64,000 bases of DNA, taken from contig JAZSPN010000021.1 in assembly GCA_045537495.1 (NCBI GenBank), forward strand, positions 1-64,000, written 5' to 3'. The notes below the pieces were generated by a model, which saw nothing but the letters and a program-made list of their open reading frames with translations, had not been told where the DNA came from and ran no database searches. Positions 32,354-42,641 of the stretch are shown here, in pieces. The position numbers and the translations under genes are program-made. Positions within the stretch are counted from its first letter, which is position 1. Each line of letters opens with the position of its first letter. Source of the stretch: UBA1425 sp045537495. GTDB taxonomy: Bacteria; Bacillota; Clostridia; Oscillospirales; Acutalibacteraceae.

Positions 32354-33154
32354 ATGATGATTTTAGAACAGATTGAAATATTAAAAAGCAGATCAAACGA
32401 ACGCATAAAAAAGGCGGTCGCCATCAGAAAAAGTGCCCGTGACAGAAAAAAGAACGGACAGTTTTTTTTGGAAGGAGCAAGATTGTGCAGTGATGCGGCA
32501 AAATGCGGCACGGCAATAGATGTGCTCTTTTTTTCCGACAAGGCATTTGAGAAATATCCTTCGGAAATAGAACAGACGGCGAGTGTTTCGCGTTCAGTAT
32601 ACCGTATATCACAGGAGCTTTGTGACTTTTTGTCGGAAACAGAAAGTCCGCAAGGTGTTTTTTGCGTTTGTCTGATGCGGACGGATACCGACAATTTGCC
32701 TGTATCCGAAGGGAAGTATATCGCCCTCGACGATGTGCAGAATCCCGATAATCTCGGAGCCGTTGCCCGTACGGCGGAAGCTCTCGGAATTGACGGAATG
32801 ATAGTTTATGCGGGTTGTGATATATATAATCCGAAAGCTCAGCGTGCCGCGATGGGATCACTTCTCCGTTTGCCCGTTATCCGTACAGACGATCTTTGCG
32901 GTCTTTTGAGAAAATGCAGAGAAAACGGCTTCAAGACGTACGCTTCGACTCCTGACAGCAGCGCCGAAAAAATCACATCAACTGATTTCTCGGGCGGTGT
33001 TGTTTGTGTTATCGGAAATGAAGGAGCGGGTATAAGAAGCGATGTGATTGATGCGTGCGACACGAGAATAACCATTCCCATGGGAGGAAGAGCGGAGTCG
33101 CTCAACGCCGCTTCCGCGGCATCAATTCTGCTTTGGGAAATGGTTCGCGGATAA
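32354..33154 (+). CDS. TrmH/SpoU-family RNA 2'-O-methyltransferase
   Basis: A 266-residue SPOUT methyltransferase that methylates a ribose in rRNA or tRNA using S-adenosylmethionine. The N-terminal substrate-binding domain (IKKAVAIRKSARDRKKNGQFFLEGARLC) resembles RlmB/TsnR. The trefoil-knot motifs are ALDDVQNPDNLGAVARTAEALG near 119, VIGNEGAGI near 216 and IPMGGRAESLNAASAASILLWE near 243. There is no ribosome site before the tandem ATGs at 32354/32357, only a hairpin. Probably 23S-directed; exact target open. Confidence 0.9.
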   Translation: MMILEQIEILKSRSNERIKKAVAIRKSARDRKKNGQFFLEGARLCSDAAKCGTAIDVLFFSDKAFEKYPSEIEQTASVSRSVYRISQELCDFLSETESPQGVFCVCLMRTDTDNLPVSEGKYIALDDVQNPDNLGAVARTAEALGIDGMIVYAGCDIYNPKAQRAAMGSLLRLPVIRTDDLCGLLRKCRENGFKTYASTPDSSAEKITSTDFSGGVVCVIGNEGAGIRSDVIDACDTRITIPMGGRAESLNAASAASILLWEMVRG

Positions 33155-33164
33155 CGGAGGTAAC

Positions 33165-34352
33165 ATGACTGAAGAATTACTTTATTCGGTATGGCTTCAA
33201 ATCGGCATCGGAGCAGGAGCAAATTTCGGCAGTCTGCTGTCGGTGTACGGCTCACCCGAAGAGGTTTACAGACATTCGGCTTCCGACTGGAGGTTTTCGG
33301 GTGCATTGTTACCCGGTCAGATAAAACGTCTCTCCTCATGCAAGCTTGAAAATGCGTATGCGGTTATCAAAAGGTGTGAATCACTCGGGTACAGAATCAT
33401 AACATTTTATGACAGAGAATACCCCGAGCTTTTAAAGCATATTGCGAATCCTCCGCTGGTGCTGTATGTAAGCGGAGATGTTGCGTGCTTGTCGGAAGGG
33501 CTGAGCGTTGCCGTTGTCGGATCGAGAACAGCTTCAAATTACAGCCTTCGCATAGCCGAAACAATATCGGCGGATATTGCATCAGCGGGTGTTACGGTAG
33601 TTAGCGGAGGAGCTCTCGGAGTAGACAGTGCGGCGCACGAGGGTGCACTGAGAGTCAACGGAAAAACTGTCGCGGTACTCGGTTGCGGAATCAACACGGG
33701 ATATCTGAAAGCAAATGAAGGGCTTCGCAACAGAATATCAAAGACGGGTGCGCTTTTGTCGGAATATCCGCCCGATGAGCCTGCCTCGTCGAGAAATTTT
33801 CCCGTGCGGAACAGAATCATTTCGGGACTGTCGAGAGGAACGCTTGTCATTGAAGCGGGCGAAAAGAGCGGATCGCTCATAACGGCGAAGCTTGCACTCG
33901 AACAGGGACGTGATGTTTTCGCGGTACCGGGAGATATAACGAGTCTTGATTACACGGGCGTAAACAAGCTTATCCGTGAGGGTGCGAAACCTGTATTTTC
34001 GGCGAAAGATGTCCTTTCCGAATATGTGTGGATTTATGATTTTCCGAACGAGATTTCGGCAACGGACATGACACGCAATCTGATGAAATCTGCAAAAAGT
34101 GACGAAACCGTAAAGAAACACGGCAATTCTGTTGTGAGTGTTGAGCCGATCGGTGAAAAAAGACCTTTGTCCGAAGGAATGTCGGAGGATTCCGTGAAGG
34201 TGTACGGAGTGTTTTGCGATAAACCGCTTTATACGGACGAAATAGTCGATCTGACAAAATTAGAGCCGAATCGAGTTCTTACAGCGTTGACAGAGCTTGA
34301 AATATATGGTTTCATTAAAATGATACAAGGAAAAAGATACATTATTGTTTAA
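33165..34352 (+). CDS. dprA: DNA-processing protein DprA
   Basis: A 395-residue protein that loads RecA on incoming single-stranded DNA during transformation. The Rossmann-like core shows AVVGSRTASNYS near residue 111, VVSGGALGVDSAAHEGAL near 145, LGCGINTGY near 170, RNFPVRNRIISGLS near 208 and EQGRDVFAVPG near 244. The C-terminal winged helix lies at about 335-395. An N-terminal SAM-like domain is present. It starts after CGGAGG and is followed by topA, the common Bacillota order. Confidence 0.95.
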   Translation: MTEELLYSVWLQIGIGAGANFGSLLSVYGSPEEVYRHSASDWRFSGALLPGQIKRLSSCKLENAYAVIKRCESLGYRIITFYDREYPELLKHIANPPLVLYVSGDVACLSEGLSVAVVGSRTASNYSLRIAETISADIASAGVTVVSGGALGVDSAAHEGALRVNGKTVAVLGCGINTGYLKANEGLRNRISKTGALLSEYPPDEPASSRNFPVRNRIISGLSRGTLVIEAGEKSGSLITAKLALEQGRDVFAVPGDITSLDYTGVNKLIREGAKPVFSAKDVLSEYVWIYDFPNEISATDMTRNLMKSAKSDETVKKHGNSVVSVEPIGEKRPLSEGMSEDSVKVYGVFCDKPLYTDEIVDLTKLEPNRVLTALTELEIYGFIKMIQGKRYIIV

Positions 34353-34375
34353 TATATATTTGATAGGAGCGAATT

Positions 34376-36493
34376 ATGGGAAAACTGGTAATAGTAGAGT
34401 CTCCGGCAAAGGCAAAGAGTATAAAGAAATATCTTGGCGAGGGATATGAAGTAACGTCGTCGATGGGACACGTAAGGGATCTTCCCGCGGCGAAGCTCAG
34501 TGTTGACGTCAAGAATGATTTTGCTCCGAAGTATGCGATAATAAAGGGAAAGGAAAAGCTCGTCAAGGATCTCAAGCAGATGGCATCCGAAAGCGAAGCA
34601 GTTTACCTTGCAACCGACCCGGATCGTGAGGGAGAAGCAATATCATGGCATCTTGCAACGATACTGGGGCTTGATCTTAACGAAAAGAACAGAGTTACAT
34701 TCAACGAAATCACCAAAACGGGTGTTCAGAACGGTATGTCGGCGCCCCGTGCCGTTGACACGGATCTTGTCAACGCACAGCAGGCAAGACGAATTCTCGA
34801 CAGACTTGTCGGTTACAGAATAAGTCCTTTCGTGTCGCAGAAAATCAGACGCGGATTATCGGCGGGCCGTGTACAGAGTGTTGCGGTCAGACTTATTGTT
34901 GACAGAGAAGAGGAAATTGCGGCATTCATTCCCGAAGAATACTGGACACTTGATGCAAAGTTTATCAATACGCAGAGAAAAATTATTAATGCCTCTTTTG
35001 TCGGCGATGAAACGGGAAAAGTTAAAATTACCTGCAAAGAACAGTCGGATATGTACCTTAAACGACTTGAAAATGCAAATTACAAGGTGGAATCCGTCAA
35101 GAGGGGAACGAGAAAGAAGAATCCGGCGCCTCCCTTTATAACTTCAACACTTCAGCAGGAAGCGTCGAACCGTCTTGGCTTCCAGGCGCAGAGAACGATG
35201 CGTGCCGCTCAGGAGCTTTACGAAGGTGTTGATGTTGCGGGAATCGGAGCTATCGGTCTTATCACGTACATGAGAACCGACTCTCTCCGTATATCCGAAG
35301 ATGCACGTGCTCTTGCAAACGAATTTATAAAAGAAACTTACGGAGATAATTATCTTCCCGATAAACCCCGTTATTACAAATCGAGAGCGAATGCTCAGGA
35401 CGGTCACGAGGCGATACGTCCGACGACGCCTTCTCTTACACCGGAAAAGGTAAAGGACAGCCTTACTTCCGACCAGTTCAAGCTTTACGACATGATCTGG
35501 AAGCGTTTCATGGCGAGTCTTATGGAAAGCTGTGTCCAGAATACGGTCAAGGCGGAAATCAAGGGAGCTACCGAGGCGGATGAGGCGGCAGGCAAGTACT
35601 GTTCGTTTATGGCATCGGGTTACAGCATAAAATTTGACGGTTATACGAAGCTTTACGATGACGGCGAGGACGGCAGGGATGAAAAGATTCCCGAGCTTTC
35701 TCAGGGGGATTCCGTAAAGCTTAAAGAGCTTTCCGACAACCAGCATTTTACACAGCCCCCGTCGAGATTTACGGAAGCGACGCTTATCAAGGCGATGGAA
35801 GAAGAGGGTATCGGCAGACCGAGTACCTATGCGTCCATTATAACGACAATCGTTAAAAGGGGATACATCAAGAGATCGGCAAAGCTTCTTCGTCCCACGG
35901 AACTCGGAGAGGCAACGACGAAGCTTCTCAAAGAGAGATTCCCGAAAATCGTCAACGTAAAGTTTACCGCACAGATGGAAAGCTCACTTGACGAGGTGGG
36001 ATCCGGTAACGAGGACTATGTCAGAATACTTCATACCTTCTATGACGATCTGGAAAAGACGCTTGCAAAGGCGAAAGAGGAGATGAAGGATGTCAAGATC
36101 ACTCTTGCCGAAGATGTAACGGATATTCCGTGCGAAAAGTGCGGCAGAATGATGGTGATAAAGACGGGACGTTTCGGCAGATTTTTGGCGTGTCCCGGTT
36201 ATCCCGAATGTAAGAATGCGAAGCCCCTTGTTTCGGAAACGGGAGCAACCTGTCCCAAGTGCGGCGGCAAGGTTATAGAGAAGCGTTCCAAGAAGGGATA
36301 TGTATTCTACGGATGTGAATCATGGCCACAGTGTGATTTCAGCACGTGGGATAAGCCGGCGGGAGAAAACTGCCCCGAATGCGGAAAGTCGATGTTCAAG
36401 AAGAAGGGCGGAATAATTGCCTGCTCAAACGAAAACTGCGGATTCGAGAAGAAATCTCCGCGTAAACGCAAAGATAAAAAAGATGATGAATAA
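34376..36493 (+). CDS. topA: DNA topoisomerase I
   Basis: A 705-residue type IA topoisomerase that relaxes negative supercoils. The TOPRIM domain starts MGKLVIVESPAKAKSI and includes ATDPDREGEAISWH near 79. The active tyrosine is in GLITYMRTDS near 297. Three C-terminal zinc-ribbon units follow (CEKCGRMM, CPKCGGKV and CPECGKSM with their distal Cys pairs), then a basic tail. It has a TAGGAG site and overlaps the downstream trmFO start. Confidence 0.97.
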   Translation: MGKLVIVESPAKAKSIKKYLGEGYEVTSSMGHVRDLPAAKLSVDVKNDFAPKYAIIKGKEKLVKDLKQMASESEAVYLATDPDREGEAISWHLATILGLDLNEKNRVTFNEITKTGVQNGMSAPRAVDTDLVNAQQARRILDRLVGYRISPFVSQKIRRGLSAGRVQSVAVRLIVDREEEIAAFIPEEYWTLDAKFINTQRKIINASFVGDETGKVKITCKEQSDMYLKRLENANYKVESVKRGTRKKNPAPPFITSTLQQEASNRLGFQAQRTMRAAQELYEGVDVAGIGAIGLITYMRTDSLRISEDARALANEFIKETYGDNYLPDKPRYYKSRANAQDGHEAIRPTTPSLTPEKVKDSLTSDQFKLYDMIWKRFMASLMESCVQNTVKAEIKGATEADEAAGKYCSFMASGYSIKFDGYTKLYDDGEDGRDEKIPELSQGDSVKLKELSDNQHFTQPPSRFTEATLIKAMEEEGIGRPSTYASIITTIVKRGYIKRSAKLLRPTELGEATTKLLKERFPKIVNVKFTAQMESSLDEVGSGNEDYVRILHTFYDDLEKTLAKAKEEMKDVKITLAEDVTDIPCEKCGRMMVIKTGRFGRFLACPGYPECKNAKPLVSETGATCPKCGGKVIEKRSKKGYVFYGCESWPQCDFSTWDKPAGENCPECGKSMFKKKGGIIACSNENCGFEKKSPRKRKDKKDDE

Positions 36494-37796
36494 TTGTGTT
36501 GTAATAGGCGGAGGCCTTGCAGGAGTTGAAGCGGCAGCTCAACTGTCCTCTTTCGGAATAAAGGTCACCCTTTTCGAGATGAAGCCGGTACGTTTTTCAC
36601 CGGCACATAAATCGGAAAATCTTGCAGAGCTTGTATGCTCAAATTCTTTGAAGGCGGAACGACTCGGCTCAGCGGCAGGACTTCTGAAACATGAAATGGA
36701 GCTTATGGGATCCGTTTGTGTTGAGGCCGCAAAAAAATGCAAGGTCCCGGCAGGCGGAGCCTTGGCTGTTGACAGAGAAAAATTTTCACTTCTTATCACG
36801 GAACGTATAGAGTCGGACAGCAATATAATGGTTGTTCGTGAAGAGGTAACAGAGATACCGACGGACTGCCCCGTTATAATTGCGGCAGGTCCGCTTGTAT
36901 CGGAAGCTCTTTCAAAGAGTATCGAAAACCTTTGCGGAGGATTTTTGAGCTTTTTCGATGCGGCGGCACCTATTGTTACGGCTGAAAGCATTGATCCCGA
37001 ATGTTCGTTTTCCGCATCGAGATATGAAAGAGGCGGAGATGACGATTATCTGAACTGCCCCATGAACAAGGAAGAGTATGAAGCCTTTTATGAGGCGCTT
37101 ACGGGGGCCGAAAGGGCGGAGCTTCACGACTTTGAGAAGGGCAGGAATGTTTACGAGGGCTGTATGCCTATTGAGATAATGGCATCGAGAGGTGCGGATA
37201 CGATGCGTTTCGGACCTTTAAAGCCCGTGGGACTGCGTGATCCGAGAACAGGTCACCGTCCGTGGGCGGTATTACAGCTTCGGCGCGAAAACGAAGCGGG
37301 CACGCTTTACAATCTTGTCGGATTCCAGACGAATCTGAAATTCGGCGAGCAGAAAAGAGTTTTTTCTATGATACCCGCACTTAAAAATGCGGAATTTGTC
37401 AGATACGGGGTTATGCACCGCAATACTTTTCTGAACTCTCCGAAGATTCTCGGCAGTGACTTTTCCGTGATCGAAAACCCGTATATTTATTTTGCGGGAC
37501 AGATTACGGGAGTTGAAGGTTATATGGAGTCGGCGGCATCGGGAATTCTTGCGGGAATGAATCTTGCAAGAAGGCTTACGGGGAAAGAAGCGTTCATACC
37601 TCCCGAAGAAACGATGACGGGAGCACTTTGCAGACACGTTTCGTCATCCGTTTCGGGCAATTTCCAGCCGATGGGTGCAAATTTCGGCATATTGCCTCCG
37701 CTTCCCGAAAAGATAAGGGATAAAAAGCTCAGATACGAGGCTATTGCCGAAAGAGGCATTTGTGCCATGAGGGAAGCACTTGGCATTGCAAAATAA
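36483..37796 (+). CDS. trmFO: Methylenetetrahydrofolate-tRNA-(uracil-5-)-methyltransferase TrmFO
   Basis: A 437-residue FAD- and folate-dependent enzyme making ribothymidine at tRNA position 54. The FAD motif VVIGGGLAGVEAAAQL is at the N-terminus; AHKSENLAELVCSNSLKAE and the GFQTNLKFGEQKRVF block are family-specific. ATGATG at 36483/36486 lies inside the last codons of topA with no clear ribosome site, so translation is probably coupled; either ATG could be used. TrmFO next to topA is standard in Bacillota. Confidence 0.96.
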   Translation: MMNNCVVIGGGLAGVEAAAQLSSFGIKVTLFEMKPVRFSPAHKSENLAELVCSNSLKAERLGSAAGLLKHEMELMGSVCVEAAKKCKVPAGGALAVDREKFSLLITERIESDSNIMVVREEVTEIPTDCPVIIAAGPLVSEALSKSIENLCGGFLSFFDAAAPIVTAESIDPECSFSASRYERGGDDDYLNCPMNKEEYEAFYEALTGAERAELHDFEKGRNVYEGCMPIEIMASRGADTMRFGPLKPVGLRDPRTGHRPWAVLQLRRENEAGTLYNLVGFQTNLKFGEQKRVFSMIPALKNAEFVRYGVMHRNTFLNSPKILGSDFSVIENPYIYFAGQITGVEGYMESAASGILAGMNLARRLTGKEAFIPPEETMTGALCRHVSSSVSGNFQPMGANFGILPPLPEKIRDKKLRYEAIAERGICAMREALGIAK

Positions 37797-37844
37797 TATT
37801 AGTGAAAGGAACGGTACCGTACACGGAACTGGTGGGATGTCATC

Positions 37845-38537
37845 ATGCAGACGGATATCGATTTACTTCAAAAAAGGATAGATTATAATTTTAAGGACAC
37901 GTCTTTGCTGTTACGTGCATTGTCGCACTCCTCGTACGTCAACGAAAAACAGGGAGGAGGAGAATGTAACGAAAGACTCGAGTTTCTCGGGGATTCCGTA
38001 CTCGGATTTATAACGGCAGAATATTTTTACAAGAATCTTGAATCCTGCCCCGAGGGCGAGCTTACAAAGATGCGGGCATCAACGGTTTGCGAAAAGTCGC
38101 TGTGCGTGTTTGCAAGAAAACTCGGACTCGGTGAATTTCTGCTTCTCGGAAAAGGTGAGGTTTTCACGGGCGGAAGAGAAAGACCGTCAATACTTGCAGA
38201 TGCTTTCGAAGCACTGATAGCGGCAATTTATCTTGACGGCGGAATCGAGGAAGCAAAAAAATTCGTTCTGGGCTTTGTCAGGGAGTCGGCAAAAACGGTC
38301 AGCTCATTCCACGATTACAAAACGAAGCTTCAGGAAATAACTCAGAAAAATCCCGAGGAAAATGTAGAATATGTTCATGTCGGGGAAAGCGGTCCCGATC
38401 ACGACAAGAGATTTGAGGTTGAGGTTCATCTGAACAGCAACGTCATCGGCAGAGGAATCGGAAAGAGCAAAAAGGTCGCCGAACAGGAAGCGGCAAAAGA
38501 GGCTCTCATGCTGATGGGAATTAATCTCGATCAATAA
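37845..38537 (+). CDS. rnc: Ribonuclease III
   Basis: A 230-residue double-strand-specific RNase that processes rRNA precursors. The signature ERLEFLGDSVLGFITAE is near residue 45, with ADAFEALIAAIYLDGG near 118 for the catalytic acidic residues. A double-stranded RNA-binding domain covers about 158-228 (YKTKLQEITQK and GIGKSKKVAEQEAAKEAL). It precedes smc by 18 bases, a conserved Bacillota pair. Confidence 0.97.
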   Translation: MQTDIDLLQKRIDYNFKDTSLLLRALSHSSYVNEKQGGGECNERLEFLGDSVLGFITAEYFYKNLESCPEGELTKMRASTVCEKSLCVFARKLGLGEFLLLGKGEVFTGGRERPSILADAFEALIAAIYLDGGIEEAKKFVLGFVRESAKTVSSFHDYKTKLQEITQKNPEENVEYVHVGESGPDHDKRFEVEVHLNSNVIGRGIGKSKKVAEQEAAKEALMLMGINLDQ

Positions 38538-38555
38538 AGAAAGGAAACGATATCG

Positions 38556-41500
38556 GTGCTTATCGGTATCGCGGGCAAAAGGATGTTTTTGAAATCACTT
38601 GAGCTGCAAGGCTTCAAATCCTTTCCCGACAAAACGGTTTTAAATTTCGGAAGCGGTATTACTGCGGTAGTCGGACCTAACGGCTCAGGAAAAAGTAACA
38701 TTTCCGATGCCATACGGTGGGTTCTCGGTGAGCAGTCAACCAGGAATCTTCGCGGAGCCAAGATGGAAGATGTAATCTTTGGCGGCACGAGGATCAGAAA
38801 GCCTCTGGGTTATGCCGAGGTTACGCTTCGTCTTGACAATACGGACCGTTCTTTGGAGGGTTGCGACAAGGATGAAGTTTCCGTCGGAAGAAGATATTAC
38901 CGTTCCGGCGAAAGTGAATATATAATGAACGGTGAAACGGTAAGGCTTCGTGATATTCACGAGCTTTTCATGGATACGGGACTCGGCCGTGACGGCTATT
39001 CGATGGTAAGTCAGGGCAGAGTTGCCGATATGATTTCATCGCGTTCTTCACAGAGAAGAGATATGCTTGAAGAGGCGGCGGGTATTTCTGCATTCAGATA
39101 CAGAAGACTTGACGCAACGAGAAAGCTTGATCAGGCAGAGGAAAAACTCGTGAGAATCCGAGATATTCTCACAGAGCTTGAAAACCGCATAGGTCCGCTT
39201 AAAATTCAGAGCGAAAAAGCGCAGAAGTTTATCGTTCTTGCAGCGGAAAGAAAAGAGCTTGAAATAGGTCTTTGGTTACATACGATTGAAAAATCGCGTA
39301 AAGGACTTGTTGAGCAGGAGCATAAGCTTTCTTTGGCGACGGCACAGTACGAACAGGCGGAATATGAGATAAACAAAATAGAGAACGAGATTGAAGAGGT
39401 TATCACGGCGGGACAGCAGATAACCGTCGAAATCGAAAATCTCAGAGCAGAGGTTGCAACGCTTGAAGAAACCGCAACGAGAACAGACGGCGAAGCGGCG
39501 GTTAACCGTAACACGATAGAGCATAATTCGGCATCGGTTGAAAGACTTCGCAAGGATATTGAAAAGTCGAATGACGATGAACGTCAGGTTGACGATCAGG
39601 TTGCAACGGCGGAGAGAGAGATAGAAGAGCTTTCCGAAATCATAAGAGGAAAGAACGAAGCGTTGAAGCAGGCACTTGAAAATATCAGCGGTGTCCGTGA
39701 TGAAAACAGTGTTTTTGCAGAAAAGAGCGCACAGCTTTCGCAAAAACTGGCAGACATAACCTTTGAGCTTTCCGAAGAAAAGATACGGTATACGGCGGCA
39801 CAGTCGTCAATCGAGGAGATACGCGGACGATCCTCCAATATTGATGCCGTTATTTCTTCGAGAAGTACGCTTCTCTCCGATATTGAATCGGAGGAAGAGG
39901 AGTGTAATGCCGAAATAAAAGAGCTTCAAACAAAAGTCGAAGAGCTTTCGAATGTTCTGGAGGGTTACAGACTCCGTGCAGGCAAACGGAAGGAAAAGGC
40001 TGATGCTCTTAAAGAAAAAATCGACGACAAAACACTCGATGCACATCAGAAAAACGCACGTGCCAAGATGCTTGAAGACCTCGAAAAAAATATGGAAGGC
40101 TATTCGGGCAGTGTACGTGCCGTTATGAAAGAATCAAAAAACGGCGCACTCCGCGGAATACACGGAACGATTGCACAGCTTATCAGTGTAAAGGAAGAAT
40201 ATGCCGTTGCGGTTGAAACCGCATTCGGAGCGGCAATTCAGCATATTGTTACCGACAGCGAAAACGATGCAAAGAGAGCGATTGAGTTCCTGAAGCAGAA
40301 CAGAGCGGGACGTGCAACGTTTTTGCCGATGACGTCGGTTAAGGCGAAGCCCTTCAAGGGTGAAGACGGACTTGACGATTGTGTCGGTTTTGTCGACATG
40401 GCAGACAGACTTGTCAGGTACGACGGAAAATACGATGAAATAATCCGTTCCGAAATCGGAAGAACCGTTGTTGCCGAAGATATCGACAGTGCCATTGCCA
40501 TGGCGAAAAAATACGGATATTCGTTCAAGATAGTTACGCTTGACGGACAGGTTATCAATGCGGGCGGCTCTATGACGGGCGGATCGCGCGGACACAATTC
40601 GGGCTTCCTCAGCAGAAGCAACGAAATTGAAAAGCTTCGGCAGCTTGCGAAGGAGCTTGAAAAAGAGATCGAAACTCTTCTCGATGAGCATAAAAAACTG
40701 CTTGAAGAGTTATCGGGTGTGGAAGCCGATCTTCTCGGAACAGAGGGAGATCTCAAACGGGCGGAAGAAAGCCTTATCAGAAGAGACGGCGATTTAAAGC
40801 TTGTGCTTGACAGAAAAGCATCTGTCGGAAAGGCACTTTCGGAGCTTCGTGAAGAAAGAGCCCTTAACGATGTGAGAATAAGCGAACAGCAGGAAACGGT
40901 ACGTGTAACTGCTGTTACGATAGCGGAAAAAACAGGAATTATCGACGACATTCAGGAGCAACTCGGAGATATCGGAAAGAGCCGTGAGGAGCTTGAAGTC
41001 AGACGTGAAGAGCTTTCCGCACTTCAGTCAAAGATAAATCTTGAAATTCTTTCCGCACAGAAGGATATAGAAGCAAGACGTGAGATAATACAGTCGTGTA
41101 TGCGTTCGAAGCAGATGAACAGCGAGTATCTTGAATCGCTTCTTAAAGAGATCGAGGATATCGAGAAACAGAATGCGGAAACGGAAGAAACGATAAAAGA
41201 GCTTGAAGAAAGATCCGCGGATATCCGCAAAAAGAGCGCGGAAATTACGGGACATATTGCAAAGCTTATCGAAAACAGAACGGCGAACGAAGCGAAGGAT
41301 TCAAAACTCCGTGCGGAGGAAAAGGAAAAGCTTTCCGTCAAGGAGTCGCTGGGCTCAGAGCTTGCACGTCTTGAAGAGCAAAAGAAGAATATGGACAGTG
41401 CGCTTGCGGGTGCGAAAGATAAGCTGTATGACGAATACGGACTTACGCTCAGAGAAGCGGAAGAGGTCGGAAGCATTCCCGAGGATCCGCAGTCGGCACT

Positions 41501-42164
41501 CAGAACATTGCAGGAGGTCAGAAACAAGATCCGTGCACTCGGAAACGTAAACGTCGGGGCTGTCGAGGAATATAAGGAAGTATCCGAGAGATATGAATAT
41601 ATGAGCGGACAGGTAAACGATATCGAGAAGTCGAAGGAGGAGCTTCTGACTCTCATAGGCGACCTTACGGGCAAGATGTCGGAGAGATTCAGAGAGCAGT
41701 TCGCAAGAATAAATTCGTTCTTCGGAGAAACCTTTGCAGAGCTTTTCGACGGAGGAAAAGCGGAGCTTGTGCTTGACGATCCGACGGAGCCTCTCGAATG
41801 TAATATCAGCATACGTGTTCAGCCTCCCGGAAAGAATGTCCAGAATATCGATCTTCTTTCAGGCGGTGAAAAGGGACTTTCGGCAATTGCACTTTTGTTT
41901 GCGATACTTAAAGTTTCGCCGGCACCGTTCTGTGTATACGATGAGGTCGAAGCGGCACTTGACGATGTTAACGTTACGAGATACGCACAGTATGTCCGCC
42001 GTATGACGAAGAATACGCAGTTTATTCTTATTACGCACAGACGCGGTACGATGGAAGAGGCGGATATTCTGTACGGTGTAACAATGCAGGAAGAGGGCGT
42101 TTCAAAGCTTCTTGAGCTCAAAACGGCGGAAATGGCGAAGCGTCTTGGTATCAGCAACAGCTGA
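38556..42164 (+). CDS. smc: Chromosome partition protein SMC
   Basis: A 1202-residue condensin ATPase that organises and segregates the chromosome. Walker A GPNGSGKSN is near residue 41. Two long coiled coils (about 180-500 and 680-1000) flank a hinge (about 520-640, GIHGTIAQLISVKEEYAVAV and GGSMTGGSRG). The C-terminal head has signature LLSGGEKGLSAIALLFAIL and Walker B VYDEVEAALDD. GTG at 38556 is chosen because AAGGAA lies nine bases upstream; this adds nine residues before the usual MFLKSLELQGFKSF. ATG at 38583 is the alternative. Confidence 0.96.
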   Translation: MLIGIAGKRMFLKSLELQGFKSFPDKTVLNFGSGITAVVGPNGSGKSNISDAIRWVLGEQSTRNLRGAKMEDVIFGGTRIRKPLGYAEVTLRLDNTDRSLEGCDKDEVSVGRRYYRSGESEYIMNGETVRLRDIHELFMDTGLGRDGYSMVSQGRVADMISSRSSQRRDMLEEAAGISAFRYRRLDATRKLDQAEEKLVRIRDILTELENRIGPLKIQSEKAQKFIVLAAERKELEIGLWLHTIEKSRKGLVEQEHKLSLATAQYEQAEYEINKIENEIEEVITAGQQITVEIENLRAEVATLEETATRTDGEAAVNRNTIEHNSASVERLRKDIEKSNDDERQVDDQVATAEREIEELSEIIRGKNEALKQALENISGVRDENSVFAEKSAQLSQKLADITFELSEEKIRYTAAQSSIEEIRGRSSNIDAVISSRSTLLSDIESEEEECNAEIKELQTKVEELSNVLEGYRLRAGKRKEKADALKEKIDDKTLDAHQKNARAKMLEDLEKNMEGYSGSVRAVMKESKNGALRGIHGTIAQLISVKEEYAVAVETAFGAAIQHIVTDSENDAKRAIEFLKQNRAGRATFLPMTSVKAKPFKGEDGLDDCVGFVDMADRLVRYDGKYDEIIRSEIGRTVVAEDIDSAIAMAKKYGYSFKIVTLDGQVINAGGSMTGGSRGHNSGFLSRSNEIEKLRQLAKELEKEIETLLDEHKKLLEELSGVEADLLGTEGDLKRAEESLIRRDGDLKLVLDRKASVGKALSELREERALNDVRISEQQETVRVTAVTIAEKTGIIDDIQEQLGDIGKSREELEVRREELSALQSKINLEILSAQKDIEARREIIQSCMRSKQMNSEYLESLLKEIEDIEKQNAETEETIKELEERSADIRKKSAEITGHIAKLIENRTANEAKDSKLRAEEKEKLSVKESLGSELARLEEQKKNMDSALAGAKDKLYDEYGLTLREAEEVGSIPEDPQSALRTLQEVRNKIRALGNVNVGAVEEYKEVSERYEYMSGQVNDIEKSKEELLTLIGDLTGKMSERFREQFARINSFFGETFAELFDGGKAELVLDDPTEPLECNISIRVQPPGKNVQNIDLLSGGEKGLSAIALLFAILKVSPAPFCVYDEVEAALDDVNVTRYAQYVRRMTKNTQFILITHRRGTMEEADILYGVTMQEEGVSKLLELKTAEMAKRLGISNS

Positions 42165-42178
42165 TGAAAGGAACGTAT

Positions 42179-42622
42179 ATGGAAACACTCAAAATAAAAA
42201 AAGTCCGTGAAGGTGCAATAGTGCCGAAAAGAGCGACGGGCGGAAGTGCCGGAATAGACCTTTGCGCATCGATCGAAGAACCGCTTACGGTGAAGGCGGG
42301 CGGTCATGCACTTGTTCCGACGGGAATAGCAATCGCTTTACCGACAGACGGATATGCGGCATTTGTTTTTGCCAGAAGCGGACTTGCGATAAAGCACGGA
42401 CTCGGACTTCTCAACGGTGTCGGAGTTATCGACAGCGATTACAGAGGAGAAATCGGAGTCGGTATTGTCAATCAGTCCGACGAGGATTACGTTATATCTC
42501 CGTCGGAAAGAATTGCACAGCTTGTCGTGATGCCTGTATCACTTATGCCCGTCGAAGAAACCGATACTCTCGACGAAACCGAAAGAGGTGCCGGAGGATT
42601 CGGCTCAACGGGCAAAAAATAA
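42179..42622 (+). CDS. dut: Deoxyuridine 5'-triphosphate nucleotidohydrolase
   Basis: A 147-residue trimeric dUTPase that removes dUTP and supplies dUMP. All five motifs are visible: SAGIDLCA, RSGLAIKHG, GVIDSDYRGEIGVG, ERIAQLVV and the C-terminal RGAGGFGSTG. ATG at 42179 lies after AAAGG; an in-frame ATG overlapping the smc stop lacks its own site. Downstream partner is a small lipoprotein gene. Confidence 0.97.
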   Translation: METLKIKKVREGAIVPKRATGGSAGIDLCASIEEPLTVKAGGHALVPTGIAIALPTDGYAAFVFARSGLAIKHGLGLLNGVGVIDSDYRGEIGVGIVNQSDEDYVISPSERIAQLVVMPVSLMPVEETDTLDETERGAGGFGSTGKK

Positions 42623-42641
42623 TTCGAAGAGGTGCTTTTTG

